This document shows, piece by piece, positions 43,497-52,385 of a stretch of DNA of 64,000 bases. Each line of letters starts with the position of its first letter. Position 1 is the stretch's first letter. The stretch is from Arenicellales bacterium. GTDB lineage: Bacteria > Pseudomonadota > Gammaproteobacteria > BMS3Bbin11. Position numbers and translations under genes: made by a program. The notes beneath the pieces are model-generated. The model had not been told where the DNA came from and made no database searches. It saw only the letters and a program-made list of their open reading frames with translations. The stretch spans positions 1 through 64,000 of the forward strand of contig JARFQE010000055.1 of the NCBI GenBank assembly GCA_029287915.1, written 5' to 3'.

Positions 43497-46037
43497 ATGA
43501 GCAATGAAGCGCCCAGCACGTTTGTTACACGCTATCTGAGAAAATTCAGTGAAGCCGAGCATGGCCCGGTGTTCAACCGGGCAACCATCGGTGTAGTAAT
43601 CTCCCTGTATCTGATATCCCCCTGGTTCACAGGCAGTGACCAGTATCACGAACAGATCCTTGCCATTGCCATCGCTTACATATCGATCGCCATACTGCTA
43701 TTAGGCTCCGTCCTGGTATACCCGGAAATCTCCAGGCTGCGTCGTATAGTGGGTGCCGTTGCAGACATCGCAGCGGTCTCGCTGATCCTGTACGTGACAG
43801 GTGAAGCAGCTATGCCTCTGGTTGCTGTTTATCTCTGGGTCATCGTTGGTTATGGCTTTCGCTATGGCCTGAAATATCTAATCCTGACAACTCTACTGAG
43901 CCTGACAGGATTCACACTTGTACTGTGGTATGGCGGTATGTGGCAGGTATCTATGAACTTCAGCATTACCATGTTGATTATGCTGACACTGATACCATTC
44001 TATCTGGGACTTCTGATCAAGCGACTTCAGAATGCCATAAATCAGGCCAGGGATGCCAGCAGGGCAAAAAGCCAGTTCCTGGCCAATATGAGCCATGAAC
44101 TGCGTACCCCACTAAATGGCGTTATCGGAATGAGCGACCTGTTGATGGACACCCAGCTTTCTCTCAAGCAGCGGGAACTGGCAAATAGCATCCAGGCATC
44201 TGCAGATGTTCTGCTTGGTGTGATTGAAAACATACTTGATTTCTCCCGTATCGAGGCTGGCAAGATTATCATCGAGCGGGTTGAATTTGATTTACATAGC
44301 CTGATTTCTGATACGGCCAACCTGTTTATCCACCAGGCCCGTACAAAAGGGCTGAAATTTTCTGTGCATATCGATCCCAGTGCTCCCTTCATGCTGAGAG
44401 GTGACTCCTTTCATTTGCGCCAGGTGCTCATTAACCTGATAGGCAATGCCATCAAGTTCACATCAGATGGCAGTGTAGAGCTGCGTGTGTTGCCAGTGAG
44501 CACTACAGATAAAAATGTCCGGCTGCGCTTTGAGATTAGAGATACCGGGATTGGTGTCGCTGAAGAGGATCAGGCAACTCTGTTCGAGAGCTTTCAGCAG
44601 GTCGATGCTTCAACAACAAGACGTTTTGGTGGAACGGGATTGGGTACGGCTATTGCGCGCCAGCTTGTAGAATTGATGGGTGGTACTATTGGAGTAGACA
44701 GCCAGCTGGGCAAAGGGGCCTGTTTCTGGGTAGAGGTGCCACTTGACGTACAGCAGGATAGCAAGAAAAGTCGCGAACAACGCATGCAAGGCACACGCGC
44801 TCTGCTGTTGGTATCTGAAGCGACGAAGCACGCATTAAGCCCTTCATTCAAACGCTGGAACATGGTTGTGGAGACGGAGCACACATCTGCCAGAGCCTTC
44901 GCCAGTTTAATATCTGCGACTGAGACGGGTCAGTCATTCAGCGTTGTTTTGATAGAACAGCTGACACTGGATGTCGCTGCCGAGCAATTTGCCCGTGTAG
45001 TGCGCGCGGAACCGTTGCTGGATAACATTTCACTGGTATTGCTGCAGCACCAGGACGAGTCCAACGATCTCTATTATCTGGGCGAAGGATATTCATCTGT
45101 ATTGCACGGTATTCCGGACAGTCGCCTGTTATATAACGCATTGCATGCAGCTCGCGCCGAGCATGCAATTCCGGATAATGTCATTTCACTCACTGAGCAC
45201 TATGAAAGCCAGCTGGACGGGCAGGTAAGCAAGTTGCATATACTGGTAGCGGAAGATAACGAAACCAACCAGCAGGTGTTGCGAGGGATCCTTGAAGGGG
45301 TGGGGCATGAGGTCACTATCGTGCCCAATGGTATGGCAGCGGTCGATGCGATAGAGGAATTTGAGCCTGGTTTTGATTTGATGCTGTTTGACATGAATAT
45401 GCCGGAAATGGGTGGACTGGATGCGATGAAAGTGGCACGTTTCATGGATATAGAACGACATGTACCAGTCATTATTCTGACTGCAGATGCAACCCAGCAA
45501 GCATTAAAGCGCTGCGAGGAAGAAGGTGCAGATGCTTATCTGACCAAGCCAGTAGAATCACGCAAGCTGCTGGAAACCATAGCCCGTCTGTCAAGCAGGG
45601 GCGTAACAGCAGTAGAATATGAATCATTGCCCTCAGATGCTGGCCAGCGTAACAGGGTGCCGATAAAAGAAGATATCCTGGTCGATGAAAAAGTACTCAG
45701 CGGGTTACTGCGACTAGGATCAGGTATCGAGTTTTTTGAAGAGCTGGTAGCAAGCTTCGGCCGCGATGCAGAACAACTGCTAAAAAAAATGCGTCGTGCA
45801 GTCAGTGAACACGATTATCCTGAATTGCAGGATTCAGCACATGCTCTGCGTGGCAGCGCCAGTGAATTCGGTGCCTATAAACTGGTCAACCTGTGTGTAG
45901 AGATTAAGCAACTGAAGCCATTTGAGATGTCTGCAGACAAACCCGTGGAGTTGCTCGCAGAAATTCAGCATACATTCGACATAAGTCGACTTATGCTGAT
46001 CGAGTTCGCACGCAGGCGTCGGGAGGCGAAAAGCTAG
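43497..46037 (+). CDS. rpfC: RpfC: hybrid sensor kinase for DSF
   Basis: 846 residues. The N-terminal sensor region has five predicted helices (about 28-175) and the stretch [22 protein letters not shown] broken across helices, which parallels Xanthomonas RpfC. Then come the dimerisation/phospho-acceptor His (H200 in [12 protein letters not shown]), the ATPase domain ([25 protein letters not shown]), a receiver with D632 ([11 protein letters not shown]) and a C-terminal Hpt domain with H782 ([12 protein letters not shown]). This order matches RpfC, which binds DSF and passes phosphate to RpfG. It lies 58 bases after rpfG and converges on rpfF, as in Xanthomonas. Confidence 0.92.
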   Translation: MSNEAPSTFVTRYLRKFSEAEHGPVFNRATIGVVISLYLISPWFTGSDQYHEQILAIAIAYISIAILLLGSVLVYPEISRLRRIVGAVADIAAVSLILYVTGEAAMPLVAVYLWVIVGYGFRYGLKYLILTTLLSLTGFTLVLWYGGMWQVSMNFSITMLIMLTLIPFYLGLLIKRLQNAINQARDASRAKSQFLANMSHELRTPLNGVIGMSDLLMDTQLSLKQRELANSIQASADVLLGVIENILDFSRIEAGKIIIERVEFDLHSLISDTANLFIHQARTKGLKFSVHIDPSAPFMLRGDSFHLRQVLINLIGNAIKFTSDGSVELRVLPVSTTDKNVRLRFEIRDTGIGVAEEDQATLFESFQQVDASTTRRFGGTGLGTAIARQLVELMGGTIGVDSQLGKGACFWVEVPLDVQQDSKKSREQRMQGTRALLLVSEATKHALSPSFKRWNMVVETEHTSARAFASLISATETGQSFSVVLIEQLTLDVAAEQFARVVRAEPLLDNISLVLLQHQDESNDLYYLGEGYSSVLHGIPDSRLLYNALHAARAEHAIPDNVISLTEHYESQLDGQVSKLHILVAEDNETNQQVLRGILEGVGHEVTIVPNGMAAVDAIEEFEPGFDLMLFDMNMPEMGGLDAMKVARFMDIERHVPVIILTADATQQALKRCEEEGADAYLTKPVESRKLLETIARLSSRGVTAVEYESLPSDAGQRNRVPIKEDILVDEKVLSGLLRLGSGIEFFEELVASFGRDAEQLLKKMRRAVSEHDYPELQDSAHALRGSASEFGAYKLVNLCVEIKQLKPFEMSADKPVELLAEIQHTFDISRLMLIEFARRRREAKS

Positions 46038-46043
46038 GCTACA

Positions 46044-46076
46044 GTCAGAAAAGTCCTAACATTGAACTTTTCTGAC
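46044..46076. terminator. Hairpin between convergent rpfC and rpfF
   Basis: A perfect 11-base stem, gtcagaaaagt (46044-46054) with acttttctgac (46066-46076), has an 11-base loop. It sits between the stop of rpfC and that of rpfF. It is AT-rich without a flanking T tract, so it may act more as an mRNA end barrier than as a strong terminator. Confidence 0.55.
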
Positions 46077-46117
46077 ATGCCATGAACCTTGACTCAGTCA
46101 GTAAATGCCTTTTTCTG

Positions 46118-46996
46118 TCAGGCCGTTGTTTTAAGCACGCTTTTCGCCTGCCGCGCAACGAGCCTTTCCATCATGCGTAAATCCTTACGCTCAAGTTTTA
46201 GAGCAGCATCGACCCATATCTTGACGATGTCCACAAGTTCTTCATACGCCACCTGCTCAACACGTCGTGCAGCGGCCCGTAAGGCGGTGATACCGTTGCG
46301 GGAACGGTTTTCCTTTCGGATATAATCATATACGGCTCGCTGCCCTTCCCCTTTTTCGACCAGTACGTCAATTAGACCCATCTCGTAAAATTCCTCGGCA
46401 CGGTAGAGTTTACCACTGAGGATGATTTCTTGTGCCATGCGGCCATTCAGCTTCCTCGATACAAAACTGAAAGCGCCCATGCCTGGAAACAGGTTGAACA
46501 GGATTTCGGGAAAACCCATCTTGATGCCTTTTTCAGCAATAATTACGCTGCTGGATAGTGCCGCTTCAAGGCCGCCACCCAGTGCATCACCCTGCAGTAA
46601 GGTGATAGAAGTCAGGTCGCGTTCGAGCTCGATATGATGGGGGTACATGGTGTCAATACAGGCCTTACCGTACTCGAACAGTGCTTCGCGATTGCGCGTT
46701 TCGATCAGTTCTTTAAACAGTTTCAGGTCACCGCCAAGATTGAAAACATTTGGCGAGTTTGAGCCGAGTATCAGGTATTTGATGGCAGGGCCGCCAGGGT
46801 GATCAATGACGCTATATAGATCGCGGTGAAACTGCTTCAGATCATTGAGTAATTGCCAGGTAACACAGGGGCGAGGTTTCGGATCAAGATGATACCACAT
46901 TGCCTGGTACTTCTCGTCGTAATAGGTTTTCAGGTGCGCATACTCTTCGGCAGGCATCTGGGGGGAATGTAGTACTAGTGCATTCATTGCATTCAT
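46118..46996 (-). CDS. rpfF: RpfF: DSF synthase (crotonase family)
   Basis: 292 residues from ATG 46996, with AAGGAG seven bases upstream. Enoyl-CoA hydratase/isomerase fold. The two catalytic Glu of DSF synthase are E144 (GDALGGGLEAAL) and E164 (GFPEILF), 20 apart exactly as E141 and E161 of Xanthomonas RpfF. Other shared features are VFNLGGDLKLFKELI (oxyanion hole) and FPGMGAFSFVSRKL. It would make cis-2-unsaturated fatty-acid signals from acyl-ACP through dehydration and thioester cleavage. It is convergent with rpfC, which matches the Xanthomonas order. A plain crotonase is less likely given the neighbours. Confidence 0.93.
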   Translation of the reverse strand: MNAMNALVLHSPQMPAEEYAHLKTYYDEKYQAMWYHLDPKPRPCVTWQLLNDLKQFHRDLYSVIDHPGGPAIKYLILGSNSPNVFNLGGDLKLFKELIETRNREALFEYGKACIDTMYPHHIELERDLTSITLLQGDALGGGLEAALSSSVIIAEKGIKMGFPEILFNLFPGMGAFSFVSRKLNGRMAQEIILSGKLYRAEEFYEMGLIDVLVEKGEGQRAVYDYIRKENRSRNGITALRAAARRVEQVAYEELVDIVKIWVDAALKLERKDLRMMERLVARQAKSVLKTTA

Positions 46997-47429
46997 GGCG
47001 TGCTCCTTATGTAGGTATAACTTGAGTCGTTTTGATCTCACATTGCTCAATAGACAAGTAGTGGACCCTAGTGTTAATGAGAAGTTATCGCTAATGCAAG
47101 TGTGATTTGATAAATTGCCGCCTCATGCTGATAAAGGGAAGTCTGATTCAACGTTGTGAAAAACGCATATAAAATGACACGCAAGGCGATGCATGCTTGG
47201 CGCCATCAAATAACTACTTCTAGGTAATAGAAGTTTCCACATCAACAATGTAGAAATATTATTACAATCGACCTGGAGCCGAAGACCAATAATGGTGAGC
47301 TAAGGAAGTCTACTTTCTTGCTTTTTTGTAATTTTATTTAATTGTGCCTGAAATAGGATTGTTTAATCCCTCTGTGTAAAATCTGTGTAAAATCGATCAT
47401 TCTTAATTAATTTAGCGGAAATATCACTC
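46997..47429. other. Long divergent spacer between rpfF and hemH
   Basis: 433 bases, AT-rich. No gene is supported. It must hold promoters for rpfF and hemH. Near hemH are a ggatt-N4-aatcc palindrome and two tandem 11-base repeats (annotated separately). Confidence 0.6.
47356..47393 (+). promoter_or_regulatory. Palindrome and 11-base tandem repeat before hemH
   Basis: The sequence ggatt-gttt-aatcc (47356-47369) is a palindrome with the 5-N4-5 geometry of FNR/CRP-type sites but a different core. Next come two exact copies of ctgtgtaaaat (47372-47393), each ending in a taaaat that could serve as a -10. They lie 37-74 bases before the hemH start. Confidence 0.4.
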
Positions 47430-48533
47430 ATGACACATTTTGCCGGTGCAAAAGATTTTAAACATGATAAGCATACTCGAATCGGCGTTATGCTGGTCAA
47501 TCTTGGTACTCCGGATGATACATCTGTTGCTGCTGTGCGCCGCTTTCTTAACGAGTTCCTGTCAGATCCTCGCGTAGTGGAGTTTCCTCGTCTGCTATGG
47601 TGGCTGGTGCTGCATATATTTATTCTTCGATTTCGCCCTCGCAAGGTGGCAAAGGCCTATTCCACCATCTGGCAGAAGGGCGGTTCACCGCTATTGCTAA
47701 ACTCTCTTGAACAGGCTGCAGCATTGCAAGTGGAGCTCGATAGCCATTTTCCTGAACGATTCAGGGTTGCACTTGCAATGCGTTATGGTAATCCTTCAAT
47801 TGCTGAAGTGATGGAAAAATTTCGCCAGCAGCATTGCCGTTATTTGTTGGTAGTGCCTATGTTCCCACAATATTCTGCCACGACGACAGGTTCTGTGTTT
47901 GATGAAGTTACACGAATATTACAATCATGGCGATTGGTACCACAGTTGCGCATGCCTATGCATTATCATGACCATCCACCGTATATTGATGCACTGGCAA
48001 GAAGTATCGAGACTAGCTGGCAGGAAAATGGACGAGGGCAGCAGCTGCTGATGTCATTTCATGGATTACCACAACGCTATCTGCGCGCTGGTGACCCTTA
48101 TTACTGTGAATGTATGAAGACCGCGCGACTGCTGGCAGACAGGCTTGGCCTGGAAGAATCTGAATGGCAGGCGGTATTTCAATCACGTTTCGGGCGTGAG
48201 CCGTGGTTGCAGCCTTATCTGGATAAAACGCTAATTAGCTTACCAGAATCCGGTGTCCATTCTGTCGATGTCATTTGCCCTGGATTTGCGGCGGATTGTC
48301 TGGAGACTCTGGAAGAAGTGGCTAAAGAGAACAAATCAATGTTTATTAAAGCTGGCGGTGACCGATACCACTACATACCTGCACTCAATGATCAGGCCGA
48401 GCATGTGAGAATGTTAGCTAATATTGTAGATATCGAGACTCGAAACTGGATGGCCGAAGTGGAAATGTATAATGAGCCGGAACAGGCGAGTAATAGACAG
48501 CAACTGGCTGTCCAGCAGGGTGCAGATGCCTAG
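47430..48533 (+). CDS. hemH: Ferrochelatase
   Basis: 367 residues. It inserts Fe(II) into protoporphyrin IX to make haem. The catalytic His is in LLMSFHGLPQRYL and the acidic metal ligand region in CPGFAADCLETLEEV. The N-terminal IGVMLVNLGTPDD and QYSATTTGSVFDEV are the usual family motifs. The C-terminus is longer than in E. coli, with a short Gln-rich tail after the last helix; this tail shows no known domain. A possible MBL-fold gene follows after 21 bases. Confidence 0.96.
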   Translation: MTHFAGAKDFKHDKHTRIGVMLVNLGTPDDTSVAAVRRFLNEFLSDPRVVEFPRLLWWLVLHIFILRFRPRKVAKAYSTIWQKGGSPLLLNSLEQAAALQVELDSHFPERFRVALAMRYGNPSIAEVMEKFRQQHCRYLLVVPMFPQYSATTTGSVFDEVTRILQSWRLVPQLRMPMHYHDHPPYIDALARSIETSWQENGRGQQLLMSFHGLPQRYLRAGDPYYCECMKTARLLADRLGLEESEWQAVFQSRFGREPWLQPYLDKTLISLPESGVHSVDVICPGFAADCLETLEEVAKENKSMFIKAGGDRYHYIPALNDQAEHVRMLANIVDIETRNWMAEVEMYNEPEQASNRQQLAVQQGADA

Positions 48534-48554
48534 ATCACAGGAGTGCAAGTTTAT

Positions 48555-49502
48555 ATGTACAAAATAAAACTTCTTGTATTGCTATCAGTATTTGTTTCGC
48601 TTAAATCTGCGGCAGGTACACCTGTGCCAGATTTCGAGGCAACGCAGATCTCTGAGCATATCTATGTGATATTTGGTCCGACAGATAGACCTAATCCCGA
48701 AAACCTGGGGTTCATCAACAACCCGGCCATTATTATTGGTGCAGACAGCGCGATAATTATAGATCCCGGCTCCAGCCTGGAGTCTGGCCGCATGGTTTTG
48801 CGTCAGCTGAAGAAGCTGACCGATAAACCAGTAACTGATGTTTTTATCAGCCATATTCACGGTGATCACTGGCTTGGAAGCCAGGCCATTCGGGAGCAGT
48901 ACCCGAATGCAAAACTGTATGCACATCCGGAAATGATCAGAAAGGCTAGGGAATCGGAAGCTCAGTTCTGGGTAGAAATATTGAACACCCTGACAAAAGG
49001 TGCAACAGACGGCACCGAGGCTGTAATTCCGGAAATCCCGGTATCGAATGGGGATAGCTACAAAATAGCTGGCTTGACAATACGTGTCCACATCATGCCA
49101 GCAGTGCATAGCTTTACCGATGCGATGTATGAAATAGTAGAAGATTCAGTCATGATAACAGGTGATAATGTCACCTATAAACGAATGCCCAGGTTTGATG
49201 AAGGGACATTTCGCGGCACTATTAAAATGGCAGATAAGCTGTTGACGCAGAATTTCACAAGCTTTGTTCCTGGACATGGGCCGAGTGGTGATAAAAAAAT
49301 AGTCGAAAGCTTCAGGAAGTATGTCGTTACTCTTTACGAAACCGTGTCGCAACTGTACGAGGAAGGGATGTCAGACTTTGAGATGAAAGATAAGGTTGTC
49401 GCTAAGCTGGCTGATTACCAGCAGTGGACTGGTTTTCAGGAGCAGATTGGCAAGCACATTAGCCTTGCTATACTGGAAGCAGAAAAGGCCGCTTTTGAAT
49501 AG
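48555..49502 (+). CDS. Secreted MBL-fold metallo-hydrolase
   Basis: 315 residues from ATG 48555 (GTG 48543 is in frame but lies in the likely AGGAG ribosome site). It has a signal peptide (about 1-20, SLKSAAG). The metallo-beta-lactamase motif is SHIHGDHWLGS (HxHxDH), with later His in MPAVHSFTDA and FVPGHGPSG. It is a quinoprotein-relay or generic 'SoxH-like' MBL family member; the secreted form with the FGPTDRPNPENLGFINN stretch is found in sulfur oxidisers. The substrate cannot be assigned. It is probably translated with hemH. Confidence 0.85.
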   Translation: MYKIKLLVLLSVFVSLKSAAGTPVPDFEATQISEHIYVIFGPTDRPNPENLGFINNPAIIIGADSAIIIDPGSSLESGRMVLRQLKKLTDKPVTDVFISHIHGDHWLGSQAIREQYPNAKLYAHPEMIRKARESEAQFWVEILNTLTKGATDGTEAVIPEIPVSNGDSYKIAGLTIRVHIMPAVHSFTDAMYEIVEDSVMITGDNVTYKRMPRFDEGTFRGTIKMADKLLTQNFTSFVPGHGPSGDKKIVESFRKYVVTLYETVSQLYEEGMSDFEMKDKVVAKLADYQQWTGFQEQIGKHISLAILEAEKAAFE

Positions 49503-49509
49503 CGGCACC

Positions 49510-49529
49510 ACACCGGCCGAGGCCGGTGT
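49510..49529. terminator. GC-rich hairpin after the MBL-fold gene
   Basis: The sequence acaccggcc-ga-ggccggtgt is a 9-base perfect stem with a two-base centre, eight bases after the stop. No T tract follows, so termination strength is uncertain. It lies between convergent genes. Confidence 0.5.
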
Positions 49530-49608
49530 CCAGAATCTAGTCAATGGGTTCAGCTATGCAACGGAATGATGCCATTGATTACATTGAAGTAATTTAAATT
49601 CGATGAAA

Positions 49609-50217
49609 TCAGTATAGTGCTTCCAGTCCACCCTGTCTTGCACGCTGGTTAAACATCCTGCGGTAGTAATTAATGGCACTGACACCATTGGTGCTGACAT
49701 CAAATATTTTCCATCCCTGCGGTGACTTGTGGAATGAGAACCTGACGTCAATTGGATAGTTATTAATTCGAATGATGCGGGCTGTTACATCAACTTCATC
49801 CTGATTTATACGGCGAGGTGGCATAAACCTTACTTCTGGTATCTTGCCCGCATAGCCGCCAACGATATCTGCCAGTGAGGAAAAAAATGACTTGGCCAGT
49901 TTTGTTGTAAAGGCCTTTCGCTGCTCCGGGTTCATCTGCTCATACCAATAGCCACCGGACCAGCGTGCCAGTGTATTAATATCAAACTGTGGTGCAATTC
50001 GCGCGCGTATCAAGCCGACCAGTGCCACTTCATTGGCTGCCTGATCACTGTTGAGAAATGTTTGCAGGTCCTCAATACCCATCCTTAAAATAGTATCTGG
50101 TGCAGGGCGGGATGAGGGTGCCCTGGCACTGGATTGCGTATAAGAGGCAGATTGCTGAGCAAAGCTGAATCCAGGAGCCAGTAGCAGTGCAAGCAGGACA
50201 GGGAACAGTTTTTTCAT
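49609..50217 (-). CDS. MlaC/Ttg2D-family periplasmic lipid-binding protein
   Basis: 202 residues with signal peptide (about 1-20, GFSFA-QQSAS). Family signatures are LIRARIAPQFDINTLARWSG, QMNPEQRKAFTTKLAKSFFS, and later INNYPIDVRFSFHKSPQGWK with IFDVSTNGVSAINYYR. MlaC carries phospholipids between the outer and inner membrane for the MlaFEDB complex. Here it stands alone, without mlaA, mlaD, mlaE or mlaF, so it may be a paralogue serving a distant complex. It is preceded by a 20-odd-residue Ser/Ala/Pro linker. Confidence 0.9.
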   Translation of the reverse strand: MKKLFPVLLALLLAPGFSFAQQSASYTQSSARAPSSRPAPDTILRMGIEDLQTFLNSDQAANEVALVGLIRARIAPQFDINTLARWSGGYWYEQMNPEQRKAFTTKLAKSFFSSLADIVGGYAGKIPEVRFMPPRRINQDEVDVTARIIRINNYPIDVRFSFHKSPQGWKIFDVSTNGVSAINYYRRMFNQRARQGGLEALY

Positions 50218-50421
50218 GGTTTTCGATCCTTTGTTGATGGTTTGTCAGGTTGATAGTGGATTACGATAGTTATTAAATAATATTTTGTCTCATTTTTATT
50301 TATTCGTGAACTGAACTGCTAGTCTAACTACAATGAATTAGTAGTTCACTTAAAATATAAGATTTTTTTTGATAGCTTGTGAACATTGCCAGGTAAAAGA
50401 AAGATAGACAGGTGGGGAACT

Positions 50422-50859
50422 TTGACAGAATTCTGGAAAACTAAAACACTAGCTGAGATGACTACTCAGGAGTGGGAGTCGTTATGCGATGGATGTGGGC
50501 AATGTTGCCTGGTTAAACTAGAGGACACTGAAAGCAGCGAGATTTACTACACAGATGTCGTTTGCTATTTGCTGGATCATGAGAGCTGTCAATGTGGCGA
50601 TTATCAAAACCGTTGCATACGTGTGCCGGATTGCATCAAATTGACGGCTAAGAATCTCGATGGTCTTGGCTGGATGCCGGATGAGTGTGCATACCGAAGA
50701 CTAGCTGAGGGACGTGGCCTGGACTGGTGGCATCCACTGGTTTCGGGATCATATGACACAGTGCACCTGTCTGGAGCTTCCATACGCGGCAAGGTTATTA
50801 GTGAGACAGAGATAGATGTTGAGGAACTAGAACAACACATCGTAGACTGGGTCCGTTAG
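50422..50859 (+). CDS. YcgN-family Cys-cluster protein (UPF0260)
   Basis: 145 residues from TTG 50422, chosen because AGGTGGGG precedes it and the reading begins [20 protein letters not shown], the family's usual start; a TTG at 50386 would add 12 unlike residues. The Cys cluster is CDGCGQCC, followed by [10 protein letters not shown] and CIKL, the set of conserved Cys that may bind zinc or an iron-sulfur group. [17 protein letters not shown] is also typical. Function unknown. Confidence 0.9.
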   Translation: MTEFWKTKTLAEMTTQEWESLCDGCGQCCLVKLEDTESSEIYYTDVVCYLLDHESCQCGDYQNRCIRVPDCIKLTAKNLDGLGWMPDECAYRRLAEGRGLDWWHPLVSGSYDTVHLSGASIRGKVISETEIDVEELEQHIVDWVR

Positions 50860-50916
50860 AGAGGAGTCGCTGCACAGGTACTATTTTTAAGGAATCAAAT
50901 ATAACAGCATCAGTTC

Positions 50917-52368
50917 TTAGCGTTTCCAGAATTCTGGTGTCAAAACTACCAGCAGAGAGAATAACTCGAGCCTGCCGAGTAGCATTGCAAAGCTCAGGAT
51001 CCACTTACCAGAATCACTTATTGAACGGTAATTGTCAGCGACATCACCAAGGCCTGGACCGAGGTTATTGAGACAGGCTGCAGTGGCAGAGAATGCCGTA
51101 ACGATATCTGAGCCACTCATCATCATAAGCAGGCCGAGGGAGGTGAAACTGATTACGTAAAGCGCAAAAAAACCCCATACGGCATTAATGACATTATCCG
51201 TCACTGGACGTTTATTCAGTTTTATTGGCAGCACAGCATTGGGATGTAGAAGACTATCAATTTCACGCCGGCCCTGACGAATCAACAGTTCGACTCGAAT
51301 GACCTTCATACCTCCTGCTGTGGAGCCCGCGCAACCACCGACAAAACTGCCGATGATCAGCAATACGGGAAGAAGTCCTGGCCAGTAACTGAAACTACTG
51401 GTTGTGAAACCAGTGGTGGTTGAGATTGATATGACCTGAAAAAGGCCGAGGCGTATTGCATCTACTGTTTCTTCAAATGTACCCTCGATAAGTAACAGGC
51501 TAATAGTAATGACAGAAAGTACAGCCAGTATTAAAAAAAAGGCCTTGACCTCTGAGTCAGCAATATAATGTCGCAGGCTGCGATGGCGTAGTGCTAGATA
51601 GTGCAGAGAAAAATTGATGCCCGCGATCACCATAAACAGCATAACGATAACGTCTATCAGGGGATTATTGAAATAAGCAATGCTTGCATCATGGGTGGAG
51701 AACCCACCTATTGCCAGAGTAGAGAAGCTGTGTCCAATGGCATCGAACAGGCTCATGCCGGCTAAAAAATAGAGTGCTGCGCAGAGTACGGTAAGACCAA
51801 AATATATATACCATAGGGCCTTGGCAGTTTCGGTGATACGTGGTGTCAGTTTGTTGTTTGTCATCGGGCCTGTTGCTTCAGCGCGGAATAACTGCATTCC
51901 ACCAACACCAAGGATAGGTGCAATGGCGACTGCCAGTACGATGATGCCCATGCCACCGAGCCATTGTAATTGCTGGCGGTAATAGAGAATAGAGCGTGGT
52001 AGATGATCGAGGCCTGTCAGCACCGTGGCACCAGTTGTTGTCAGTCCAGACATGGATTCAAAAACCGCATCTACAACATTCATATCAGGGTTTTCGACCA
52101 GTAAGAAGGGCAGGGCGCCAGACAGGGCGAGCACCAACCAGAACAATACAACTATAAGAAAGCCATCACGTATTCGCAGGTCATCTATAATGTTACGGTT
52201 CGGTAGCCACATCAGTGTGCCAAGTAGAAGTAGTACACCCCAGGATTGCATGAAAACCAAATGCGTACCATCATTGTCAAACCAGCCTATTATAAGAGGT
52301 GGCAGCAGGCTGGCGCTGAATATGAATAGTAAAAAACCAAGAACTTTGAGGATGAGACGAGTTTGCAT
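50917..52368 (-). CDS. trkH: Potassium uptake channel subunit TrkH
   Basis: 483 residues, about ten helices in four M1-P-M2 repeats, K+-selective pore. Segments such as SMSGLTTTGATVLTGLD, GGFSTHDASIAYF, STTTGFTTSSFSYWPG and CAGSTAGGMKVIRVELL are the pore loops, each with the expected Gly. The inner-membrane channel works with TrkA. It is the last gene of the run, 17 bases after trkA. The final Arg/Lys-rich tail is as in family members. Confidence 0.96.
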   Translation of the reverse strand: MQTRLILKVLGFLLFIFSASLLPPLIIGWFDNDGTHLVFMQSWGVLLLLGTLMWLPNRNIIDDLRIRDGFLIVVLFWLVLALSGALPFLLVENPDMNVVDAVFESMSGLTTTGATVLTGLDHLPRSILYYRQQLQWLGGMGIIVLAVAIAPILGVGGMQLFRAEATGPMTNNKLTPRITETAKALWYIYFGLTVLCAALYFLAGMSLFDAIGHSFSTLAIGGFSTHDASIAYFNNPLIDVIVMLFMVIAGINFSLHYLALRHRSLRHYIADSEVKAFFLILAVLSVITISLLLIEGTFEETVDAIRLGLFQVISISTTTGFTTSSFSYWPGLLPVLLIIGSFVGGCAGSTAGGMKVIRVELLIRQGRREIDSLLHPNAVLPIKLNKRPVTDNVINAVWGFFALYVISFTSLGLLMMMSGSDIVTAFSATAACLNNLGPGLGDVADNYRSISDSGKWILSFAMLLGRLELFSLLVVLTPEFWKR

Positions 52369-52385
52369 GTAAATTTTGAAGAATT

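Noticed and set aside
47093-47150. Short ORF in the rpfF-hemH spacer
   Set aside because: About 15 codons without a ribosome site or distinctive residues.
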